Shown: positions 35,398 through 43,581 of the stretch, piece by piece
Layout of the letters: every line of letters begins with the position of its first letter
Position numbering within the stretch: position 1 is the first letter of the stretch
Assembly: GCF_037969765.1 (NCBI RefSeq)
Contig: NZ_CP150207.1
Span: 5,525,501-5,589,500 of the forward strand
Reading direction: 5' to 3'
Length of the DNA: 64,000 nucleotides
DNA from: Paenibacillus sp. FSL W8-0186
GTDB lineage: Bacteria; Bacillota; Bacilli; Paenibacillales; Paenibacillaceae
Notes under the pieces: model-generated
What the model was told of the DNA's origin: nothing
Databases searched by the model: none
What the model saw: only the letters and a program-made list of their open reading frames with translations
Program-made: the position numbers and the translations under genes

Positions 35398-36552
35398 ATG
35401 GATTGGGGTATATTCGCTCTTCGTTTATACCATTATATTTTGCTATTGTTCCGGGTTCTGGCAGGAAGTGAGTTTTCGACCCGAACGTTATTTAACGTAA
35501 TCTGGCTGAGCATAGCCCTTGTCGTCCCTTTGCTGTTCTGGTTTCCTGGGCGCCGGATGAACAAAGTCTGGTTTTGCATATTGGAGTTGTTGCTTGGCGG
35601 TTCTTATTATGTGAATTCTGTCATTCATCCGGATCTGACTTCAAAAGCTGACTACTTATTGCCGAGTCTTACAATGGGGTACTTATTGACTAAGCAAACG
35701 CTCTGGATCATTCCCGCAGTTACTTTAATTCCTTTTACCTTTCAGTCTTATTTAAGATTATCTTGGGAACAAACCATTAGTATCGGAACAGACAATCTGT
35801 TATTCTGCTTCATCGGCATCTGGGCTAGCTTCGTAGCCAATGCGTATTATCAGAAAAATGAACTGGTTGCCGAAGTGGAACAGCAAAACAAACTGTTAAC
35901 CCACTACGCAGCTGAGATTGAGAAGATGACTTTGCTTGAAGAACGCAACCGCATGTCCAAGGAGCTTCATGATACGCTGGGTCATTCCTTTATCTCACTC
36001 ATCCTGAGCCTTGATGCTTCTATTGCCCTTATGGATAGCAAACCTGCCGAGGCCAAAGACCGGTTAATTCGCTTAAGGGCTTTGGCTGAGACAAATCTGG
36101 ACGATATGAGAAACATTGTACACGAGATGGGAGAAGAAGAGGAATCCAGTCTGATCCGACAGGTTGAATCCCTTGCGGTCCGTTTCCGGGAGCACACGGG
36201 TACAGCCCTGACTTTGAGTCTGCCGGAGACAGAGCGGTCCATACGTTTTGAAGTACGGCAAGCGGTCCTACGGGTCATACAGGAGTCTTTTACAAATGCA
36301 CTAAAACACGGAAAAGCATCTCAACTGCATCTGGAGCTTACATTTTTCGAGAGCCACCTGCAATTGACCGTTCAAAATAACGGCACACCGATCGACAAGC
36401 TCCATTATGGTTTCGGCTTGACCACGATGAAACATCGGGTTGAGCGGTTGGGAGGCAGCCTGCACCTATCATCCGGGAAGGGAATTCCGATGATTACCAA
36501 GGTTAGATGCGAAATCCCGTTGAAAGGAGTGATGCCGCATGGTGAAGATTAA
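35398..36552 (+). CDS. DesK/NarL-type sensor histidine kinase
   Basis: A 384-residue kinase. The N-terminal ~150 residues hold four to six transmembrane helices and no external domain. A coiled coil (AEVEQQNKLLTHYAAEIEKMT) leads to the HisKA_3 motif LLEERNRMSKELHDTLGHSF with the phospho-acceptor His. The ATPase end has ESFTNALKHG and YGFGLTTMKHRVERLGG. ATG 35398 has no good ribosome-binding site. AGGAAAGTGG lies upstream without a standard in-frame start, so the N-terminus may begin at a non-canonical codon. Confidence 0.9.
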   Translation: MDWGIFALRLYHYILLLFRVLAGSEFSTRTLFNVIWLSIALVVPLLFWFPGRRMNKVWFCILELLLGGSYYVNSVIHPDLTSKADYLLPSLTMGYLLTKQTLWIIPAVTLIPFTFQSYLRLSWEQTISIGTDNLLFCFIGIWASFVANAYYQKNELVAEVEQQNKLLTHYAAEIEKMTLLEERNRMSKELHDTLGHSFISLILSLDASIALMDSKPAEAKDRLIRLRALAETNLDDMRNIVHEMGEEEESSLIRQVESLAVRFREHTGTALTLSLPETERSIRFEVRQAVLRVIQESFTNALKHGKASQLHLELTFFESHLQLTVQNNGTPIDKLHYGFGLTTMKHRVERLGGSLHLSSGKGIPMITKVRCEIPLKGVMPHGED

Positions 36553-37183
36553 GGTGCTGCTTGCGGATGATCAAGAGTTAATTCTCGAGAGCTTACACAT
36601 TGTGCTGTCCATGGAAGAGGATTTGGAAATTGTCGGTTTAGCCAAAAATGGAGAAGAAGCCCTAAAGGGCTGCGAGCAGTTTAAACCGGATATAGTGTTG
36701 ATGGATGTCAACATGCCCGTCATGGACGGCGTCGCCGCAACGGCCCTGATTAAAGAGCGAATGCCGGCAACCAAAGTCATCATGCTGACCTCCTATAAAG
36801 AAGTAGAATATGTGTTAGCGGCGTTAAGCCATGGAGCGGAAGGTTATCTCCTCAAAGCCATTCATCCAAGAGACCTGGCGGCAGGCATACGGGTGGTTCA
36901 GGCGGGAGGGACTCTAATCACGCAGGAGATGGCGAGAAAAATGATCAAAAGTATGAACAATGGCCCCGCCACGATAAGTAATGAATACGGGCTGAGCGCT
37001 CGTGAAATTGAAGTGCTGCATAAGCTGGCTTCTGGCTTGCGCAATCAAGACATTGCTGAGGCGCTGTTTCTAAGTGAAGGAACGGTTAAAAATTACATCT
37101 CAACGATTTATTCGAAGCTTAATGTGAGGGGAAGGCGGGAGGCTATTCGTAAAGCCCGAGATTCAGGATTCATGGATCACTAA
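36539..37183 (+). CDS. NarL/FixJ-family response regulator
   Basis: A 214-residue regulator. The receiver has DD (10-11), phospho-Asp in PDIVLMDVNMPVMDGV and the switch Lys in LLKAIHPRDLA. The LuxR helix-turn-helix is LSAREIEVLHKLASGLRNQDIAEALFLSEGTVKNYISTIYSKL. AAAGGAG precedes the ATG. It overlaps the kinase gene by 14 bp, so the pair is coupled. Likely targets are the flanking CPBP genes (inference). Confidence 0.94.
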   Translation: MVKIKVLLADDQELILESLHIVLSMEEDLEIVGLAKNGEEALKGCEQFKPDIVLMDVNMPVMDGVAATALIKERMPATKVIMLTSYKEVEYVLAALSHGAEGYLLKAIHPRDLAAGIRVVQAGGTLITQEMARKMIKSMNNGPATISNEYGLSAREIEVLHKLASGLRNQDIAEALFLSEGTVKNYISTIYSKLNVRGRREAIRKARDSGFMDH

Positions 37184-37199
37184 GAAGCCGATACCCAAG

Positions 37200-37232
37200 A
37201 AGCTGGCAACTTATAATAGTCGCCAGCTTTTT
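37200..37232 (+). terminator. terminator of the two-component operon
   Basis: AAGCTGGC and GCCAGCTT pair across a 14-base loop and are followed by TTT, 17 bp past the stop. Confidence 0.8.
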
Positions 37233-37336
37233 GAGCATGTTCATATGACCAAATCATGACCAAAGCGTACTTTCTCTTTATGACTTTTTCAGCCTATACT
37301 CATGTCTATCAAGTAATAGAGGAGGCTGAGCAGGAC

Positions 37337-38221
37337 ATGAAGAAAATGTCTGCACTTAAAGAGAAGCAGCATATTGGTGGGGAAATAAGTAAATGGAATC
37401 TATTTTGGCGCTTTCCAATCGTCTGGATGATTGTGGGGACCATCGGCATTATTCTTGCGGATGCTCTATTCCGGCCATTAGCAGAGCAAGCACGGGGAGT
37501 TGCTTCTCTTCTTTTGACACTAACGGCTGGGATTGTGGCCATCATCGTCTATAGGCTGACGATGAAATACCTGGCTCGTCGGTCAATTCCTGAGATTACA
37601 AGAAAACACGCAGGAATTGAAGCTGGCATGGGACTACTAACTGGAGCCATTTTTATTACAGTGTCCACTTCTATTATTGTTGCTGCGGGAGGTTATTCCT
37701 TTCAGTGGGCGAGTACTGCGGACACGGGTTCTGTTCTAATATCCTCAGTTACACCAGCTTTAAGCGCAGCTATTATTGAGGAGCTTATCTTTCGCGGGCT
37801 TATGCTTCAAGCAATTAGTAAGTTGGCGGGAAACGGGGTCGCACTTGCTATAACCTCACTATTCTTTGGAGTAGCCCATCTTGGGAATACAGGGGCAACC
37901 CTATGGAGCGCGTTTGCCATTACCATAGAAGCAGGTATTCTGCTTGGAGCCGCATTCTTGTGGCGACGGAACCTATGGTTTGCCATGGGGCTGCATTTTG
38001 CCTGGAATGCACTTGAGGCTTTACTTGGTATTCCTGTTTCCGGACACTCTTCAGCGGGTCTGTTTACTGTGAAAGTGAACGGTGCAGCCATTCTCACAGG
38101 GGGAGATTTTGGACTCGAGGGCTCTATCGTTCCGGTTATGATCAGCCTTCTGATTGCCATTCCCATGCTGATTGGCGCTGCACGGAATCGGGTATCGTCG
38201 TCTGAAAAGCCTTATATTTAA
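37337..38221 (+). CDS. CPBP-family intramembrane metalloprotease
   Basis: A 294-residue membrane protein with about eight helices. The three CPBP motifs are complete: EELIFRGL, FGVAHLGN and HFAWNAL. A cytoplasmic N-terminus precedes the first helix. ATG 37337 is chosen because AGAGGAGG lies upstream; the open frame begins earlier but has no site. It is the second CPBP gene next to the DesK/NarL system. Confidence 0.9.
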   Translation: MKKMSALKEKQHIGGEISKWNLFWRFPIVWMIVGTIGIILADALFRPLAEQARGVASLLLTLTAGIVAIIVYRLTMKYLARRSIPEITRKHAGIEAGMGLLTGAIFITVSTSIIVAAGGYSFQWASTADTGSVLISSVTPALSAAIIEELIFRGLMLQAISKLAGNGVALAITSLFFGVAHLGNTGATLWSAFAITIEAGILLGAAFLWRRNLWFAMGLHFAWNALEALLGIPVSGHSSAGLFTVKVNGAAILTGGDFGLEGSIVPVMISLLIAIPMLIGAARNRVSSSEKPYI

Positions 38222-38224
38222 TAT

Positions 38225-38317
38225 CTCAACTTTCGCACCTCTCGATCAACTACCCGACAATTGTTTTTTCACGTTACATCAAGGCATATCTGCCTATTTC
38301 ATGTTGCGAAAGTTGAG
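38225..38317. mobile_element. MITE-like internally deleted IS4-family element
   Basis: CTCAACTTTCGCA (38225-38237) and TGCGAAAGTTGAG (38305-38317) are perfect 13-bp terminal inverted repeats. The inside joins CGACAATTGTTTTTTCACG to TTACATC, then AAGGCATATCTGCC, identical to two separated segments of the transposase gene at 39774-40047. The missing segment lies between two TTACATC copies, so slippage deletion is likely. The element has no coding capacity. Confidence 0.85.
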
Positions 38318-38369
38318 TTAATAAAACTACTCTTGTTAATGAGGTGAGATTATCAAAAAGGTAAGAAGG

Positions 38370-39386
38370 ATGTTGGTATATTCGGGGGCAGCTATTATAT
38401 TGCTTGTTGGGTTAGCGTTGTTTTTTCCCACTTGGACTCCCAAGATAGAGGGCAAAAACAGCATAAGCATACTTGAGCAAGTCGAAATTAATGGCACAGG
38501 TCATGAACTTCTGATACGAGGTCAGGATAAGAGCAATCCGATTGTTATTTTTGTACACGGAGGTCCGGCGGTTTCAGAAATCCCCTATGCCACCAAGTAC
38601 CAAGACCTGCTGGAGAAGGACTTTACGGTTGTCCGATATGACCAACGAGCCAGCGGAAAATCTTATCACTTTGGAGAGGACTATTCCAATCTTTCGACGG
38701 ATCTATTAGTGGAGGATTTATTGATTTTGACGGATTACATTTCGGCTCGTTTGAATCAAGAGAAGGTCATCCTCGTGGGACATTCCTCCGGAACGTATAT
38801 TGGCATACAGGCGGCACAGCAAGCTCCTGATAAATACGAAGCCTATATTGGCATCGGACAGGTGTCTAGTATTGTTGATAGCGAATGGGATAGTATGAAT
38901 TATGTGATTGATCAAGCGAAACAAAGCGGTAATACGACCGACGTTCAATATTTGCAAGGGTTAACCGAACAAGTCCGAAACGGCACTGCGTTAGTACCTC
39001 GCCAATATGTTCACAAATATGGAGGTGCCGCAAGACTGATCGATGCTGAGGCGGATATGGAACATGGGTTATGGTTTGGACCTGAGTATAACTTATTAGA
39101 TCGCATCCGTTATAACCGTGGTGCAGCTTACTCACAAGGCATTTTAATTCGGCAAGCCCTTGCAGAGCCTCTGCCTACAATCGTTACGAAACTTGAGATA
39201 CCAGTATATTTTCTCATGGGACAGTATGATTACATGACTTCCGCAAAATCGGCCAAAGCATACTTCGATCAAATTGAGGCGAGTTCAAAGGAATTTATAA
39301 TATACGAGCAATCTGCTCATTATCCACAATTTGAAGAGAAAGAGACATTTTCCAAGTGGATGGTGGATTCATTCGTTCAACAATAG
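38370..39386 (+). CDS. membrane-anchored alpha/beta hydrolase (prolyl iminopeptidase-like)
   Basis: A 338-residue protein. An N-terminal helix (YSGAAIILLVGLALFFP) anchors or exports it. The hydrolase fold carries the oxyanion HGGPA (about 60-64), nucleophile GHSSG, acid region FLMGQYDYMT and His in QSAHYPQFE. The HGGP motif points to proline-iminopeptidase-type S33 enzymes. ATG 38370 directly follows AAGAAGG. An in-frame ATC at 38352, five bases after GAGGTG, would add KKVRR and could be the real start. The MITE-like element ends 50 bp upstream. Confidence 0.88.
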   Translation: MLVYSGAAIILLVGLALFFPTWTPKIEGKNSISILEQVEINGTGHELLIRGQDKSNPIVIFVHGGPAVSEIPYATKYQDLLEKDFTVVRYDQRASGKSYHFGEDYSNLSTDLLVEDLLILTDYISARLNQEKVILVGHSSGTYIGIQAAQQAPDKYEAYIGIGQVSSIVDSEWDSMNYVIDQAKQSGNTTDVQYLQGLTEQVRNGTALVPRQYVHKYGGAARLIDAEADMEHGLWFGPEYNLLDRIRYNRGAAYSQGILIRQALAEPLPTIVTKLEIPVYFLMGQYDYMTSAKSAKAYFDQIEASSKEFIIYEQSAHYPQFEEKETFSKWMVDSFVQQ

Positions 39387-39470
39387 TGCGAAAGGTCAGT
39401 TTTATGGTTGCAGCAATTTTCCGAAGTGCTACAACTGTTCTATTTGTATAATAATTCAGTATAAAAATCG

Positions 39471-39498
39471 AAGCCGTTCCTTCCAGGAGCGGCTTTTT
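39471..39498 (+). terminator. terminator of the hydrolase gene
   Basis: AAGCCGTTCC pairs with GGAGCGGCTT (one mismatch or wobble), followed by TTTTT. Confidence 0.7.
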
Positions 39499-39504
39499 AT
39501 TTGA

Positions 39505-40047
39505 CAAACGGAGCGTGACAGCAACATCCTTCGTCAAATTCAAACTGAGCTTACACCTGGTATCCCGGTGACGATTATATTCGTTCGTCACCGTTCCAAG
39601 AAGAACGAATGGCTTGCTATTCTCTCAACCGATCTGACTCTAACCGCCCAGGATATCCTCCGAAATTATCATATGCGCTGGGATATTGAGGTCTTATTCA
39701 AGTGCACCAAATCGTTGTTACGCCTCCAGAAAGAGTTTCAGGGCCGGTCGTACGATTTGCTCGTGAGCCATACGACAATTGTTTTTTCACGTTACATCCT
39801 GCTTGCTTGGCAGCACCGGCAGAGTACGGATCAGCGATCTTTTGGCGGACTGTTTTATTTGCTTTGCGTTGAAGTTGGTACAATCGATTGGGCAGTTGCT
39901 CGTCAGCAATTGGTCGATATGATCAATGAAATTGTTTCGAGAGCTGGTGACAACAATTATTCAACGTCAATTACAGCAATGGATCGCTGGTTTGCCCAAT
40001 TACATCAAGGCATATCTGCCTATTTCATGTTGCGAAAGTTGAGTTAA
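39505..40047 (+). mobile_element. 5'-truncated IS4-family transposase with right terminal repeat
   Basis: A 180-codon frame starts after a TGA without a proper start codon. It contains the IS4 YREK signature (Y-2-R-3-E-6-K in YHMRWDIEVLFKCTK) and the ending QGISAYFMLRKLS. Full-length relatives have roughly 400 or more residues, so the N-terminal part and left end are missing. The right inverted repeat TGCGAAAGTTGAG is at 40031-40043. The frame ends inside the stop region of the opposing MerR gene. Confidence 0.85.
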
Positions 40048-40409
40048 TATTTTCCGAAACCCTTTTCGCAAGTAATGTCCAACTTGAGAATGTCATACAG
40101 GTTTTGCTTGGATTCATCTAATTTTTTTTGAGCAGCTTCAATTTCCGCAATTTTCATTTGTATCAGGCTTACATGCTCTTCCTTCGACATTCCGTTTTTC
40201 GAGATCATTGATTTAATATCCTGAAGTGAAAAGCCAACTGCCAAACAATGCTTTACAACATTCAGATGATGAATGATGTCTGTCGCATAAATCCGATAGT
40301 TATTTTGATCCCTCAATACATATTCATCCGTGATAATGCCTATTTGCTCATAATAACGGATCGTTGAAATCGGGAGATCCATACTTTTCGCTACTTCACT
40401 TATCCTCAT
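40044..40409 (-). CDS. MerR-family regulator
   Basis: A 121-residue protein: RISEVAKSMDLPISTIRYYEQIGII, VVKHCLAVGFSLQDIKSMIS, then a coiled coil with AQKKLDESKQNLYDIL. ATG 40409 follows GGGGG by six bases. The IS remnant abuts its 3' end: the last codons overlap the transposase stop by 4 bp, so the insertion may have altered the C-terminus (GFGKY). It is divergent from the nitroreductase gene and shares a MerR promoter. Confidence 0.9.
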   Translation of the reverse strand: MRISEVAKSMDLPISTIRYYEQIGIITDEYVLRDQNNYRIYATDIIHHLNVVKHCLAVGFSLQDIKSMISKNGMSKEEHVSLIQMKIAEIEAAQKKLDESKQNLYDILKLDITCEKGFGKY

Positions 40410-40432
40410 GACCATCCCCCAGTCTTAGCGCT

Positions 40433-40463
40433 TGCTATAAAGTGTACTTTATAGTTTACCATC
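40433..40463 (+). promoter_or_regulatory. MerR-type promoter of the nitroreductase gene
   Basis: CTATAAAGT-GT-ACTTTATAG (40435-40454) is a perfect 9+9 palindrome. It lies between TTGCTA (40433-40438) and TACCAT (40458-40463), 19 bp apart, the expanded spacer expected for MerR activation. Confidence 0.75.
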
Positions 40464-40523
40464 TTAGTGGTACTGGTGAACAACATCATTTCCAAACTCA
40501 ACCGAAAAAGGAGAGAAACATGT

Positions 40524-41174
40524 ATGAGCATCCTTACAGGCAACTACCAGAAAACAAACGATTTCAACAAAATTGCACTGGAACGTCGCTCCGTTAAAGT
40601 TTACGATCCCGAAGTGAAAATCAGTCGGGAAGAAATGACCGAGATCTTAGCGAAAGCTTCCCGCGCCCCATCTGCCATTAACATGCAACCCTGGCGTTTC
40701 CTTGTGATCGATAGCCTCGAAGGCAAAGAAAAACTCGCATCACTGGCCTCCTTCAACCAGACACAGGTTTTGACATCCTCGGCTGTTATTGCGGTGTTTT
40801 ATGACTCCAACAATATTGAATATATGGACGAAATTTTTAATAAAGCAGTAGAACTTGGCTACATGCCTCAGGACATCAAGGATATGCAATTGCAACAGGC
40901 AAGGCCGTATTATGCAAGCCTGACTCCATCCGCCTTGCGCGATATAAACATGTTGGACTCGGGCCTTGTGTCCATGCAACTAATGCTTGTAGCTCGCGCC
41001 CACGGCTATGACACCAACCCAATGGCGGGTTATGACAAGGATCGAATCGCGGAGGTCTTTCACTTGGACAAGGAGCGGTTCCAGCCGGTCATGCTGCTTT
41101 CGATCGGTAAAGCGAGCAAAGAAGGCTATCCTTCCTACCGATTACCAGTAGATACGATTACCACTTGGGCATGA
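40524..41174 (+). CDS. nitroreductase-family FMN protein
   Basis: A 216-residue flavoprotein: RRSVKVYDPEVKISREEMTEILAKASRAPSAINMQPWRFLVI (FMN phosphate and isoalloxazine contacts), LDSGLVSMQLMLVARAHGYDTNPMAGYDKDRIAEVF and the final LPVDTITTW. It resembles the YdgI/DrgA-type NAD(P)H-dependent nitroreductases. AAGGAGAG precedes ATG 40524. MerR control is suggested by the palindromic promoter. Confidence 0.93.
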   Translation: MSILTGNYQKTNDFNKIALERRSVKVYDPEVKISREEMTEILAKASRAPSAINMQPWRFLVIDSLEGKEKLASLASFNQTQVLTSSAVIAVFYDSNNIEYMDEIFNKAVELGYMPQDIKDMQLQQARPYYASLTPSALRDINMLDSGLVSMQLMLVARAHGYDTNPMAGYDKDRIAEVFHLDKERFQPVMLLSIGKASKEGYPSYRLPVDTITTWA

Positions 41175-41189
41175 TCGGACTTTTAGCAA

Positions 41190-41211
41190 CGCGAAGTCCT
41201 AGTGCTTCGCG
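41190..41211 (+). terminator. terminator-like hairpin after nitroreductase
   Basis: CGCGAAG and CTTCGCG form a 7-bp stem with an 8-base loop, followed by GTTTCC. Confidence 0.5.
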
Positions 41212-41253
41212 GTTTCCTCGAGTATTCATGCCCGCAGAGACAATTCAAACGAA

Positions 41254-41273
41254 TGGCGGCCCTATGGCCGCCA
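41254..41273 (-). terminator. hairpin after the YdeI-like gene
   Basis: TGGCGGCC-CTAT-GGCCGCCA is a perfect 8-bp GC-rich stem 28 bp past the minus-strand stop. There is no long T run. Confidence 0.5.
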
Positions 41274-41301
41274 AATGCTTATTTGAATATTATAAAGCAT
41301 C

Positions 41302-41871
41302 TTAATAATCGAGCAGACGTCCAAAATCATTCCATTGACCGTACATTTTGTTTGCTCTCGTGTTCGTTATGAATTTATCTAATCTGCTCCTAAACAATTC
41401 CGGTTGATTCTTGGCACTTTGTATCGTGTCAATCCGAACCCTTCTATATAGATTCGGAAATGCCCTGAAGTGATCATATACTTGCTGATCCTCTTTTATC
41501 CGCTGCTCAATCACCTCATCTATTCTAAATGATCGGGGATCCAGATCAGGCAATACCCTTCTTCCTTCTTCTGTCATCATGCCTAACTTTTCAAGGCGGC
41601 GGACGCGTTCTTTGTTCAATTCCGTCCATGAGCTCTTTTTGCTCCTAGGAGAAAGCCTCTGAGCCAACTCTGTTTCGGAAATTTTCTTTTTGACTCCATC
41701 GATCCATCCAAAGCACAGCGCTTCCTCAACTGCGTCCAAATATAACACCTTATCTGGAATAGGCCTCATACAAACCAAGACCCAGCATGACTTTTCAGTC
41801 CTACCGTTTTCCTGCAGCCAAATCCGAAGATCTTTTCTCGATTTTGCCGGCAGCAACCTTTCAATTTCCAT
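41302..41871 (-). CDS. YdeI/OmpD-associated-family protein
   Basis: A 189-residue protein: SRKDLRIWLQENGRTEKSCWVLV, the signature YLDAVEEALCFGWIDGVKKKI, RLSPRSKKSSWTELNKERVRRLEKLGMM. The family is widespread and functionally unknown. The start overlaps the VOC gene upstream by 11 bp, so they form an operon opposite a WYL regulator. Confidence 0.88.
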   Translation of the reverse strand: MEIERLLPAKSRKDLRIWLQENGRTEKSCWVLVCMRPIPDKVLYLDAVEEALCFGWIDGVKKKISETELAQRLSPRSKKSSWTELNKERVRRLEKLGMMTEEGRRVLPDLDPRSFRIDEVIEQRIKEDQQVYDHFRAFPNLYRRVRIDTIQSAKNQPELFRSRLDKFITNTRANKMYGQWNDFGRLLDY

Positions 41872-42331
41872 GGCTGCTCAAAATCACTTGATCAAGAAAC
41901 CTATCGGCGTCACTATTAAACTTCCAGCAAACCCCAAACCTATCCACCAGCATTCCGAAGCAGGATGACCACGGAGTATTGGATAACGGCATGATCACAT
42001 GACCGTCTGCCGATAGATGATTAAAGTAAATCTCCAGTTTTTGTTTATCCTCATAGACTAAACTGATCCATACATTGTTTCCTTTCATCAACTCACCCGT
42101 CACGCTCTTCATGGAAGGCAGCAAATCCGACATCATGATTTTCCCGCCCGCGAATTCGATCGAAGATTCCATAATCATATTCAACTCGGCTTTGGATAGA
42201 GGGTAGCTCGGATCTTGCGGGAAGTTCTTGTATCTAACCTTTTTCACTTCAGTTGCCTGTAAGGCCTCTGAATAAAAATCTATCGCTTGTTCCGTAACCC
42301 CATCAAAATTCAAATACGCGATCGCTGACAT
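41861..42331 (-). CDS. VOC/PhnB-family protein
   Basis: A 156-residue protein with NFDGVTEQAIDFYSEALQATE at the N-terminus, ISLVYEDKQKLEIYFNHLSADGHVIMPLSNTPWSSCFGMLVDRFGVCWKF at the C-terminus, and the DxFGVxW motif. Reaction unknown. AAGGAGG precedes the ATG. It is first in the operon with the YdeI-like gene and divergent from the WYL regulator at 42431. Confidence 0.9.
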   Translation of the reverse strand: MSAIAYLNFDGVTEQAIDFYSEALQATEVKKVRYKNFPQDPSYPLSKAELNMIMESSIEFAGGKIMMSDLLPSMKSVTGELMKGNNVWISLVYEDKQKLEIYFNHLSADGHVIMPLSNTPWSSCFGMLVDRFGVCWKFNSDADRFLDQVILSSHGN

Positions 42332-42430
42332 TAAGCAAAACCTCCTTCTTGTGATACATGTAGTATAATGGATAAAAGGTGACAGCTTAGTGTCACCATT
42401 CTGAAATCATGTAGAAAAAAGAGGGCAATT

Positions 42431-43342
42431 ATGGATAAAGTGGAGAGACTTATTTCGATTATCATGATCTTGCTGAAAAAAGAGATTGTTTCTGCTAAGG
42501 AATTCTCACAACTATTCAATGTTTCCAAACGAACGATCCTTCGCGATATGGAAGTATTGAGCTTATCGAACATCCCAATCTACTCTGTTCATGGGGTGAA
42601 TGGCGGCTACGGCATCATGGATGAATACAAGGTTGATAAACGGCTGTTAAGCAGCTCCGATTTAGAGAATATATTGACTGCGCTCAGCGGATTGGAACAA
42701 ATCCTCCTTACGGAAGAAGTTGAAAGAACAATTAAAAAAATAGAGGCCATGGTCAGTCCATTGTCTCTGAATCGTTCCATTCAACTGTCGTTTTATGATT
42801 GGGAAGGTCGGTCCGAAATTCTTGAAACCTTAAAGACGTGTCAAGAATCCATTTTAAAGAAAAGGCTACTTTCGTTTGATTATACGGACAAAAACGGGGC
42901 TGTAACGAATAGAAGGGTCGAACCCTATGAGCTGCATTTTAGCGAATCGAGTTGGTACTTGAAAGGATTCTGTTTACATCGACAGGGATATCGAACATTC
43001 AAATTATCTCGGATTGATCATATTGCTGTAGATGAACATGCGTTTCACCCTAGAGACGATTGGTCAGCGCAAGGACACGAAGTAAGTTATCTACCGCAAC
43101 TCGTCGCAATTAAGGCATGGATATCGCCAAGCATAAGGGATCAAATCATTGAAAGGTATGGTCGAAGGAGTATTGAAGATCATCGTTCTGGATTTTTATT
43201 AGCAACCATTTATGTCCCCCAAAACCCTACGGGATTTCAATTCTTAGCGAGCTTTGGCACTCATCTAAAAGTTGTAGAACCCAAAACTTATGTTGAAGAC
43301 TTTCGAAATTATTTATATCAAATAATGGAGAACTATTCTTGA
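42431..43342 (+). CDS. HTH_11/WYL-domain transcriptional regulator (YafY-like)
   Basis: A 303-residue protein: DKVERLISIIMILLKKEIVSAKEFSQLFNVSKRTILRDMEVLS (DeoR-like helix-turn-helix), then a WYL domain with FDYTDKNGAVTNRRVEPYELHFSESSWYLKGFCLHRQGYRTFKLSRID. WYL regulators bind small ligands or nucleic acids. It probably governs the divergent VOC-YdeI operon. Confidence 0.92.
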   Translation: MDKVERLISIIMILLKKEIVSAKEFSQLFNVSKRTILRDMEVLSLSNIPIYSVHGVNGGYGIMDEYKVDKRLLSSSDLENILTALSGLEQILLTEEVERTIKKIEAMVSPLSLNRSIQLSFYDWEGRSEILETLKTCQESILKKRLLSFDYTDKNGAVTNRRVEPYELHFSESSWYLKGFCLHRQGYRTFKLSRIDHIAVDEHAFHPRDDWSAQGHEVSYLPQLVAIKAWISPSIRDQIIERYGRRSIEDHRSGFLLATIYVPQNPTGFQFLASFGTHLKVVEPKTYVEDFRNYLYQIMENYS

Positions 43343-43581
43343 TAAGGTCTCTTCTTGGCATATATGACCGATTCCACATGTGTGTTCCTAGTAAAATAGT
43401 TCGTAGTAAGTAGAGGATTATGGTAGCAATCTAACTTTTTATATCATATGATTCTTCACATACAGTAAGATTTTGCAATAATAAGCTCCATAATATATAT
43501 CCTATTACACTTTAGGGGAATAAGGCGTACTGCGGATTATTTATATTTTCCGTACGGGAGTTTTTTCGGAATGGAGAGACT

